A program made the translations under genes and the position numbers. The notes below the pieces were generated by a model. The model made no database searches. It was given only the letters and a program-made list of their open reading frames with translations, and was not told the DNA's origin. A stretch of 8,559 nucleotides of DNA, taken from contig JALTKC010000006.1 of the NCBI GenBank assembly GCA_027076245.1, positions 1 to 8,559 on the forward strand. The letters run 5' to 3'. This document shows positions 1-6,124 of the stretch, piece by piece. Source of the stretch: Gammaproteobacteria bacterium. GTDB taxonomy: Bacteria; Pseudomonadota; Gammaproteobacteria; GRL18. How positions within the stretch are numbered: the stretch's first letter is position 1; each line of letters opens with the position of its first letter.

Positions 1-560
1 CCAACCAGTGCCAGCGCCCAGATACTGGGCAGTTTTCCGGTCGATGCCGACAGAAATATGACCGCAAAAATATCCTGTACAATCAGTATCCCGATGGCTA
101 TCTGGGCGTATAAAGCCATCATTTCATTTTTACCTTCCAGCACCTTAACCGCAAATACGGTACTGGAAAAACTTAAAGCAAAAGCAATTAATACACCGCT
201 CCACAATGACATTCCCTGAAAGGCACTGACCCCGGATTGCTGCAGAATAATAAAAATACCGGTATAAACAACAATGGTTATCAACATATGGGAGCTGGCT
301 ACCCCCCATATCTGCACTCTCAGCAGGCTTTTCAGGTTCAGCTTCAGGCCAATGGTGAACAGCATAATAGTCACACCGAGATCCGCTATTTCTCTGATGG
401 CTTCGGTACTTTCAACCCCATAGAACCTGAGCACAAACCCAACACATAAAAAACCCACCATGGGTGGCAGACCGATTCGATAGGCCGCAAAGCCGAATAC
501 AAAGGTCAGTATCAGCCAGCCCGTTTCTGCTAAGGTAATAGAAATCCAGCTTAGATCCAT
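1..560 (-). CDS. CPA2-family cation:proton antiporter (Kef/YbaL-type), N-terminal part, cut by window edge
   Basis: I translated this from the minus strand: ATG at 560-558, then 186 open codons down to the edge, so the C-terminus (rest of the membrane domain and any TrkA-N domain) is outside. The visible part is nearly all hydrophobic helix. It carries features of the CPA2 monovalent cation:proton antiporter family: a GLPPMVGFLCVGF stretch near residues 30-42, DLGVTIMLFTIGLKL near 60-74, an FALSFSSTVFAVKVLE stretch at 127-141, and an IAIGILIVQDIFAV helix at 155-167 whose Asp163 matches the conserved ion-exchange aspartate region. Members exchange K+ or Na+ for H+ at the inner membrane. The start lies 29 bases after the letB stop, with a modest GGGA ribosome site upstream, so it is probably the last or next gene of the same transcript. 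Kef and YbaL subtypes cannot be separated without the C-terminus. Confidence 0.85.
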   Translation of the reverse strand, partial: MDLSWISITLAETGWLILTFVFGFAAYRIGLPPMVGFLCVGFVLRFYGVESTEAIREIADLGVTIMLFTIGLKLNLKSLLRVQIWGVASSHMLITIVVYTGIFIILQQSGVSAFQGMSLWSGVLIAFALSFSSTVFAVKVLEGKNEMMALYAQIAIGILIVQDIFAVIFLSASTGKLPSIWALALV

Positions 561-589
561 AGTAATCCCAGTTAGTGCAGCTGACTAAA

Positions 590-3500
590 TCAGTTCTGCT
601 GTATTTCCCTGCTTAAAGGAATGATTGGATTCCACTTCAGCCATTGGGGCTGAGGCTCATCATGTAGTATATAGTAACTGCCTTCCGATAGTTCCTTGCC
701 CATGGCGGCATTGTCTGGAGTGGCAAAAGCAATGCCGCCGGAAAGAACAGATTCTATAGATTCTGTTCTGATTTTAGAACTGCCGAATAAATTGATATCC
801 ATAGAGATACCGCTGGCATTCCAGAAACGGCTGTTTTCCCGCAGTAAGGGTCGGAAACGTTCACGAATGGTAAGGTGTATTAATATCTGATCTGAGGTAT
901 CAGCCAGCTCATAGCCCACCACTTCACCCACTTTAATCTGGCGATAATAAACCCCGTCACCCACTTTTATTGAACCCAGGCGACTGGCGGTTAAGTGAAT
1001 ATTAAAACCATCTGCAGACTGTTTTTTTAATGGTTTTTCTTCATAACCAATAAAGTAATCGCTAAATGACCCTCTGACCGGTTCAAGCCGCAGAAAATTT
1101 CCCGTAATTAAATTGCCCACATTTTTAATTTTAGCCAGCCCCAGTTCAGCCCTGGCCACCCAGAACCTGGAATCTTTACCCAGTATGGGTTTGATCTGTT
1201 CACTGAGTTCCAGAGTCACTTCAACTTTTTCAGCATCTTTCTGGCTCAGTTTAACGGATCTGACCTTGCCTACCTCAATATCATTATAGACAACCTTACT
1301 GCCGTAGGATAAGCCTTCTACCTTGTCGAACTGCACAGTAACATAAAACGCATTGATTTGTGCCGCCTCATAATCATCAAATAACTTATATTCAGTACCA
1401 TTACGGACTTTATGTTTACCGCTATCAGGTTTATAGCGGGGATCATTATATAAACCAACGCCGCCCTTGAGAATACTTTTAACTGATTCGGTACGAACAC
1501 TTAAACCTGACAACCCCATATCTACCTTAAAGCCGCTGGCATTATAAAAACGTGAATGACTACTAACCAGATTCATATACCGGGGATAAATATAGATCAG
1601 GATATTGATACTTTTTCCATCTGCAGCCAGTTCATAATCCTGTACACTGCCAATCTTGATCCTGTGGTACATCACCGGGGCGCCAATACTGATCGAACCC
1701 AGCTCAGAGCTGTTCAATTTTAAATGCAGTCCGGGATAACTGGTATCCAGGGGCGGTTTGGTCATACTGACCTTAAAACGGTATTTTTTCTTTTTGCTCT
1801 TGCCCAGTCTCAGAGTAATATAATCACCGGACAGCAGGGTTTCCAGGTTTTCCACACCGGTAATATCAAATTTAGGACGAACCATCCAGAACTGGGTATC
1901 TTCCACCAGCCCAAAATCCGCAATGGGATCCATAATGACCGTGGCAGTCGCCGTTTCCTGACCGGTATTAGGGGTGATTTTTTTAATTACTCCCAGCACG
2001 ATGCCCTTATAAATAACTTTGGTAACATCGGCAGTCAGTCCGGTGGTATCATCAAAAATCAATGATACTTCGATACCCGCTTTGGCATCATCAAAACTGT
2101 CATAGAGCGGAAATACATCCCCGTTTTTGGCTTTAACATTGCTTTTTTTATAGCTGGGCGTATAAAACGCGATACCGCCGGAAAGCAGCGAAGCAATGGA
2201 TTCGGTGGTCACTTTGATGCCCGTCAGACCGCCTTTAATATTAACTCCACTGACATTGTAAAAACGGGTGGATTGAGTAACCAGGTGGGCAAACTCCGGC
2301 TTAATATAGGCCTGCAATTTGACCTTGTCATTGTCCCCTGATAGTTTAAAAGACTCAATATTACCTACCTTGATATTCTTATAATACAGAGGGGTGCCCT
2401 TACTGATAGACCCGAGTTCCTCTGATTCAATAGTGAAGTGCAGACCAGGCACACTGGCCGGCAACGGCGGAACCGATTCATAAACCCTGAACTCCCGATT
2501 TTTCTTGCCGATACCTGAAGGCCGCAGTTCAATATAATTACCTTCCAGCAGAGCATCCAGGCCGCTGATTTTTAAAATACTGACACTGGGTTTAACAATC
2601 CAGAACTGGGTATTTTCCGTCAGTACATCGGCTACAAGCGGGGACAGTTTTGCAATACAGATACTTTCATTGGTTTTTTTGTCATAAGCAAATTCACCCA
2701 GACGACCGATGACCTGCCCCTGATATTTAATTTTGGTCTGATTGGCTGCCAGAGAATCAATATTTTTAAATCGCAATACCACTGGAATACCCACTCGGGC
2801 CGTTTCAAAATCATCATATAATAAAAACAGGGTACCGTGTTTAGCCGGCTGAGCCGGCTTTTCCTCCAGCGGTGTGGTAAAAGCAATGCCTCCTACCAGT
2901 AGAGAAACCAGGGATTCCGTTTTAATCTCTACCCCGCTTAAGCCAGCCTTGATGTTGATACCGCTGACATTATAAAAACGGGAATTTTCTTTAACCAGGT
3001 GAGCATATTCGGGACGGATCACGACCCAGGCGTGTATTTCGGAGTCATTTTCTTCCAGGGTATAGTTAATAACTTCCCCCACCGGGATCTGCTTATAAAA
3101 AACGACGGTGCCTCTGTCCACAGACGCCAGCCGGTTCAGACGCAGTTTTATATGCAGTCCCGGTGTTTTTCCAGAAGGTGGCGGCGCCCTGTCCAGAGCA
3201 ACAAAATCTCGTTTACTGTTTTCACTTTTGTTAGCATCTGTTTTTTCAGAGTCAATGGCTATATAACGCCCCTTTAAAATAGTATCCAGACCGGATACAC
3301 CGGACAGGGAAATACGCGGTTCTACCACCCAGAATTTGGCTTTTTCATTCAGATAGGGTTCAGTACGTTTATCCATTTCAATATGCAGTATGACATGCTG
3401 CAGATCGTCTGCCACCTCATAGCTTTTTACAACCCCGGTGGTGATACCCTTATAGAATACTTTAGTTTTACCTACCTCAATGCCTTCGGCAGTACGCACT

Positions 3501-3670
3501 TTTAAAGTAATCATAATGCCGGCACTAAGATAACTTTCAACAATTAACCCCAGTCCAATCAGCAGTGCCACAATCGGCAGGATCCAGACCGGTGAAAAAC
3601 TGCGCCTGGAATTAACTTTGGGGCGGGCCAGAGGTACTGAGTTTATATCTATTTGGTCATTATCACTCAT
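590..3670 (-). CDS. letB: LetB (YebT)-like MCE protein with eight MCE domains; trans-periplasmic lipid transport tunnel
   Basis: This is a 1026-residue MCE-family protein. Family members form hexameric rings that stack into a tunnel for lipids between inner and outer membranes. A basic cytoplasmic N-terminus (RPKVNSRRSFSPVW) precedes one transmembrane helix at about 27-47. MCE domains follow at about 50-140, 170-265, 292-383, 408-503, 530-621, 645-741, 773-862 and 887-982. Odd domains carry FW-V-P followed by a GLDTLLKG-type segment. Even domains carry RFYNVSG, then TES and GGIAF. The C-terminus (GGIAFATP, then EP-x-x-x-W-x-x-W) closely resembles the end of E. coli LetB, which favours LetB over the three-domain PqiB. 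E. coli LetB is 877 residues with seven domains, so this one is longer by about one domain. The ATG has no clear ribosome-binding site; the second LetA-like gene stops 31 bases upstream, so translational coupling is likely. Confidence 0.92.
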   Translation of the reverse strand: MSDNDQIDINSVPLARPKVNSRRSFSPVWILPIVALLIGLGLIVESYLSAGIMITLKVRTAEGIEVGKTKVFYKGITTGVVKSYEVADDLQHVILHIEMDKRTEPYLNEKAKFWVVEPRISLSGVSGLDTILKGRYIAIDSEKTDANKSENSKRDFVALDRAPPPSGKTPGLHIKLRLNRLASVDRGTVVFYKQIPVGEVINYTLEENDSEIHAWVVIRPEYAHLVKENSRFYNVSGINIKAGLSGVEIKTESLVSLLVGGIAFTTPLEEKPAQPAKHGTLFLLYDDFETARVGIPVVLRFKNIDSLAANQTKIKYQGQVIGRLGEFAYDKKTNESICIAKLSPLVADVLTENTQFWIVKPSVSILKISGLDALLEGNYIELRPSGIGKKNREFRVYESVPPLPASVPGLHFTIESEELGSISKGTPLYYKNIKVGNIESFKLSGDNDKVKLQAYIKPEFAHLVTQSTRFYNVSGVNIKGGLTGIKVTTESIASLLSGGIAFYTPSYKKSNVKAKNGDVFPLYDSFDDAKAGIEVSLIFDDTTGLTADVTKVIYKGIVLGVIKKITPNTGQETATATVIMDPIADFGLVEDTQFWMVRPKFDITGVENLETLLSGDYITLRLGKSKKKKYRFKVSMTKPPLDTSYPGLHLKLNSSELGSISIGAPVMYHRIKIGSVQDYELAADGKSINILIYIYPRYMNLVSSHSRFYNASGFKVDMGLSGLSVRTESVKSILKGGVGLYNDPRYKPDSGKHKVRNGTEYKLFDDYEAAQINAFYVTVQFDKVEGLSYGSKVVYNDIEVGKVRSVKLSQKDAEKVEVTLELSEQIKPILGKDSRFWVARAELGLAKIKNVGNLITGNFLRLEPVRGSFSDYFIGYEEKPLKKQSADGFNIHLTASRLGSIKVGDGVYYRQIKVGEVVGYELADTSDQILIHLTIRERFRPLLRENSRFWNASGISMDINLFGSSKIRTESIESVLSGGIAFATPDNAAMGKELSEGSYYILHDEPQPQWLKWNPIIPLSREIQQN
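725..3523 (-). repeat. Four tandem copies of a two-domain MCE unit inside letB
   Basis: The protein is built from four A+B units at about residues 50-265, 292-503, 530-741 and 773-982, i.e. roughly 2876-3523, 2162-2797, 1448-2083 and 725-1354. The period is near 240 codons (about 715 bases). Units 1 and 2 are the most alike in their B domains: AHLV then RFYNVSG(I/V)NIK, then GL(S/T)G, TES, SLL and GGIAF all recur. DNA similarity is still visible, for example the plus-strand stretch tgacattataaaaacggg at about 2966 against tgacattgtaaaaacggg at about 2251. Unit 4 is more diverged: its B domain reads FWNASG and GSS instead of FYNVSG and GLSG. The domain assignment is by eye. Confidence 0.8.
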
Positions 3671-3705
3671 AATGAATAGGTTTTTTTATTTTTAAAAGTA
3701 TTCAT
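3667..3705 (-). other. 12-codon reading frame bridging the second LetA-like gene and letB (possible coupling peptide)
   Basis: An ATG at 3705-3703 shares ATGA with the stop of the upstream LetA-like gene. The frame then reads MNTFKNKKTYSL and stops at TGA 3669-3667, which shares ATGA with the letB start at 3670. It therefore bridges the whole gap so that a ribosome could pass from one gene to the next by two stop-start overlaps. No ribosome-binding site precedes it, and the composition is very A-rich (seven As in a row). A chance arrangement is possible; I list it because both ends fit exactly and letB has no evident ribosome site of its own. Confidence 0.3.
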
Positions 3706-4400
3706 GAGATTTTATCAACAGCCGGTTCCTGGTTTAATTCGATAGTGTTATCATTCTTTCTTTTATAATCCCATAACAAACGGGTATCAAAACTGCTGGC
3801 CGCCAGCATAGTCAGAACCACCACCGTACCAAATGCGGTAGCTGCCGGCCCGGCGGTTATTTCTGCGACTCCGGTAATGTGCACCAGTGCCGCCAGTATA
3901 GAAATAACAAAAATATCCAGCATAGACCAGCGGCCAATAAATTCAATAAACCGGAACATCATAATACGCTGTCGATCCGTCATATTCACTTTATATTTAA
4001 GTGAAAACAGGATCAGCATAATACCGATCATTTTAAAAAGGGGCACCAGTACACTGGCCACAAACACCACAAAAGCGACCGCATGAGAGCCCATCTGCAA
4101 TAATAATATGACCCCGCCCATAATAGTCGATGGTTCATCCGCACCAAAGTAGATGACATTCATAATCATCATGGTATTGGCGGGAATGTATAAAATCATA
4201 GAGGCAATTAAAAAAGCCCAGGTACGGTTAATACTGTCGGGCTTTCTCTGATGCAGATCCGCACCACAGCATTTACACTCCTGCTCAATATCAGGAATAT
4301 AACGATGAACCTTATGACATTCCGTACATAATACCAGTCCAGCTTCCTTACCGGTTGTTATTTTATCAGGAAGAGCCGGCGTGATGATTTTGCTGGCCAT
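3702..4400 (-). CDS. PqiA/LetA-family inner-membrane protein, second of a split pair (C-terminal-module equivalent)
   Basis: This 232-residue protein belongs to the paraquat-inducible protein A (PqiA/LetA) family, the inner-membrane partners of PqiB/LetB tunnels, thought to load or extract lipids. An N-terminal zinc-ribbon has Cys25-x2-Cys28 and Cys42-x2-Cys45 (Cys44 is also present). Four hydrophobic segments follow, at about 60-84, 96-134, 158-178 and 183-203. The first holds the family-type YIPAN motif (71-75), and the third holds GRWSMLDIFVISIL (156-169), the most characteristic stretch of the family. The start ATG overlaps the stop of the first LetA-like gene as TAATG, with AGGA nine bases upstream. 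E. coli LetA and PqiA carry two such modules in one chain of about 420 residues; here each module is a separate gene. The hydrophilic tail from about 211 has no recognised motif. Confidence 0.9.
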   Translation of the reverse strand: MASKIITPALPDKITTGKEAGLVLCTECHKVHRYIPDIEQECKCCGADLHQRKPDSINRTWAFLIASMILYIPANTMMIMNVIYFGADEPSTIMGGVILLLQMGSHAVAFVVFVASVLVPLFKMIGIMLILFSLKYKVNMTDRQRIMMFRFIEFIGRWSMLDIFVISILAALVHITGVAEITAGPAATAFGTVVVLTMLAASSFDTRLLWDYKRKNDNTIELNQEPAVDKIS

Positions 4401-5023
4401 TAACAGGGTTCCTCACGCGTTTTTCGATCCAGTAAAGCATTCCATACTTCATGAGGATTCAACACAGTCGTTGCCAGGATGGTACTCAACAACAGGGCCG
4501 CATAAGCCCATAACCCAAATCCCGGATAAATGTCTGCCATAGACAGCAGTTTAACCACAGAGACTATGATCCCCAGCATATACACATCCAGCATGCCCCA
4601 TTCTTCCATTTCATGATAGAGGCGGAAAGACCAGAGCAGACTTTTATTATAAAAGTTCAGAGTAATACTCAAGGTAACATAACACAGCAGTAATAAACGA
4701 AATAAGGGAACCAGACAACTGCTGAGAAAGGTCAGTATAGCGACCACATAATACTTTTCCTGCAATAAAATCAGTGAACCGCTGATAAGGCTCTGCTGCT
4801 GGGACAGTCCCGACATTTCAAGGTGCATAATGGGCTGAGTTACGGCGGGATAAAAACAGATTAAGGCCGTTAAGGTATAAGCCAGACTGCGGCTGATGGT
4901 ATTATGCTTCTGTTTATAAAGGATATGTCCGCAACGGGGACACTGGACTTTACAGGCTTCACAGATTTCCTGATTTTCAATCAGCAAATCACATTCGTGG
5001 CATAATAGAATTCTGGAATTAAT
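4400..5023 (-). CDS. PqiA/LetA-family inner-membrane protein, first of a split pair, probable ATT start
   Basis: This is the N-terminal-module equivalent of LetA/PqiA. The only ATG/GTG/TTG start in frame is a TTG at 4987, giving 195 residues, but that would cut off half of the zinc ribbon. Upstream and in frame the sequence reads ILLCHECDLL, matching the ILCSQCDMLV-type start of E. coli PqiA. I therefore place the start at ATT 5023-5021, seven bases after CGGAG, giving 207 residues. On that numbering the ribbon cysteines are Cys8, Cys11, Cys28 and Cys31, with a further Cys21-x2-Cys24. Hydrophobic segments lie at about 47-66, 80-122, 141-161 and 169-188, and the family signature EEWGMLDVYMLGIIVSVVK is at 140-158. 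An in-frame TGA at 5092-5090 closes the frame upstream. A mutated ATG or a sequencing error could also explain the odd start. The stop overlaps the next gene as TAATG. Confidence 0.85.
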   Translation of the reverse strand: MNSRILLCHECDLLIENQEICEACKVQCPRCGHILYKQKHNTISRSLAYTLTALICFYPAVTQPIMHLEMSGLSQQQSLISGSLILLQEKYYVVAILTFLSSCLVPLFRLLLLCYVTLSITLNFYNKSLLWSFRLYHEMEEWGMLDVYMLGIIVSVVKLLSMADIYPGFGLWAYAALLLSTILATTVLNPHEVWNALLDRKTREEPC

Positions 5024-5030
5024 GGCCTGA

Positions 5031-5035
5031 CTCCG
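5031..5035 (-). promoter_or_regulatory. Ribosome-binding site CGGAG that supports the ATT start of the first LetA-like gene
   Basis: On the minus strand, CGGAG is followed by seven bases (TCAGGCC) and then ATT AAT. Spacing and sequence are what one expects before a start codon, and no other Shine-Dalgarno-like site precedes the TTG at 4987. It decides the start choice. Confidence 0.5.
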
Positions 5036-5064
5036 TCCCGTGACAACAACTTGTAACTGCCTTA

Positions 5065-5093
5065 AATATAAACAAAAAATGTTTATTATTCAA
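5065..5093 (-). promoter_or_regulatory. Candidate sigma70-type promoter for the LetA/LetB genes
   Basis: On the minus strand a -35 box TTGAAT (5093-5088, four of six consensus bases) is separated by exactly 17 bases from a -10 box TATATT (5070-5065, five of six). A transcript would start near 5058, leaving a leader of about 35 bases before the ATT at 5023. The site lies just after the DUF481 stop, so the LetA/LetB genes could be expressed apart from the upstream pair as well as by read-through. Confidence 0.5.
5068..5086 (-). repeat. AT-rich inverted repeat inside the promoter spacer (possible operator)
   Basis: Perfect 7-base arms ATAAACA and TGTTTAT flank a loop of five Ts. The dyad sits in the spacer and overlaps the first half of the -10 box, a usual place for a repressor. 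It is too AT-rich to be a strong terminator and has no GC stem. In such AT-rich DNA a chance dyad is possible. Confidence 0.35.
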
Positions 5094-5107
5094 TGACAGG
5101 AACTGAC

Positions 5108-6124
5108 TTACCATTGATAGCCCAGTTTGACCCGATAGGTCGTATCAAGCGTGCTTACATTGTCTTTGGGTTTACTGTCATATTCCCATTCTACTTCAGC
5201 ACTGGCCACAACACCGGAGTTAAGAGGAATACGAAAGCCGGTCCAGCTGTTAATAACAACTTTATTGGATTTTTCCCAGTCCCACAAGCCATTATCTTTA
5301 TGATAAAGCTGGACAATATCATCCCAGACAAACTGATCGTAATTGACATTCCAGTTCATGGCCAGATACTCTTTATCATTAGCCTGGATGTTATTTTCAT
5401 CGACCTGTACCAGACCAATATCCATACCCAGATTTAAGGCTTTACTTTCATAAAACTGGTGTCCTATATGAGGGCCAAATGTCACCCGCAGATCCAGATC
5501 GGTAAACTTGTCCCGTTCAAATTTAAGCTGCAGACCATAGTATCTTTTTTTAGAAACAAAATAGTCGTATTTTCCGCTGAATACCCAGTTATCCGCTGTG
5601 GTACGGTCTTTATTGGTATCATTCTCCAGATTACCGCTTAAGGTATAGCGCTCTGACAGACTACGAAATTCAATTATTCCGTCCATATCCAGCTCATCCT
5701 TAATGGTATTACCATGCTGGGATTTAAGAGAAAAATTAGCCCGTCCGCTGATTTTAAAACCCTGTCCCAGACGCCAGGGATCAGGGTTAATATAAGCAAC
5801 ATTGTCTGTTTTAAAGGCGGTTTTCCATTCTTCACCTTCTTTTTTAATCTGACTGATGCCGTTTTCAATATTATTGATATAACGGGATTCAATCACCTCA
5901 TCCGTTACCAGCATGATTTTAACAGGCTGCTCTGTTTCCAGTTTACTGACCTGATCCCATTTGATTTTAATCGTACCCGCATAAGAGGTCTTAAAAAAAA
6001 GGGAACGCCCTTCCTGTGACTCTACCTGCCCCTTAAGAACTGAACCGTCTTTCATAATCAGGGTATCGGCATAAACAATTGTATGGCTCATAACCAGAAG
6101 CAGAAAAAAAATGATTGCTCGCAT
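5108..6124 (-). CDS. DUF481-family secreted protein, probable outer-membrane beta-barrel (YdiY-like)
   Basis: This is a 338-residue protein with a clear signal peptide: a hydrophobic stretch at 3-17 and a likely cleavage after VYA (residue 19). Residues 20-65 (TLIMKDGSVLKGQVES, then FKTSYAGTIKIKWDQVSKL) form a small beta-rich N-terminal region often seen ahead of DUF481. From about 125 to the end there are alternating beta-strand patterns (KISGRANFSL, YTLSGNLEND, KYDYFVSKKRYYGLQLKFERDKF, YRVKLGYQW) typical of DUF481. It ends in an aromatic residue (Trp338), as outer-membrane barrels recognised by BAM do. The molecular function of the family is unknown; E. coli YdiY is known mainly as acid-induced. 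The start ATG overlaps the stop of the channel gene as TAATG, with GAGA upstream, so the two are probably translated from one message. Confidence 0.85.
   Translation of the reverse strand: MRAIIFFLLLVMSHTIVYADTLIMKDGSVLKGQVESQEGRSLFFKTSYAGTIKIKWDQVSKLETEQPVKIMLVTDEVIESRYINNIENGISQIKKEGEEWKTAFKTDNVAYINPDPWRLGQGFKISGRANFSLKSQHGNTIKDELDMDGIIEFRSLSERYTLSGNLENDTNKDRTTADNWVFSGKYDYFVSKKRYYGLQLKFERDKFTDLDLRVTFGPHIGHQFYESKALNLGMDIGLVQVDENNIQANDKEYLAMNWNVNYDQFVWDDIVQLYHKDNGLWDWEKSNKVVINSWTGFRIPLNSGVVASAEVEWEYDSKPKDNVSTLDTTYRVKLGYQW

Noticed and set aside
1724..2065. A 113-codon open frame on the plus strand, with others at 237-449, 5093-5437 and 5714-6019
   Set aside because: Each lies opposite a well-supported minus-strand gene, lacks a ribosome site and has no recognisable domain; they are antisense shadows.
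725..3523. The repeated segments in letB as a CRISPR-like or mobile repeat array
   Set aside because: The repeats are coding, diverged and spaced by about 715 bases; they match MCE domains of one protein.
4400..4987. TTG at 4987 as the real start of the first LetA-like gene
   Set aside because: It would remove the CHEC half of the zinc ribbon, which is plainly coded in frame upstream, and it lacks a Shine-Dalgarno site.
5068..5086. The AT-rich dyad after the DUF481 gene as a rho-independent terminator
   Set aside because: The 7-base arms contain a single G-C pair and no T-run follows the stem, so it would be very unstable; its place within a promoter fits better.
5993..6111. Two 8-base A/T runs (5993-6000 and 6104-6111) in the DUF481 gene as possible phase-variation switches
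   Set aside because: Runs of seven or eight are common in this AT-rich window, including letB and the channel gene; both runs are in frame now, and no variation can be seen from one sequence.
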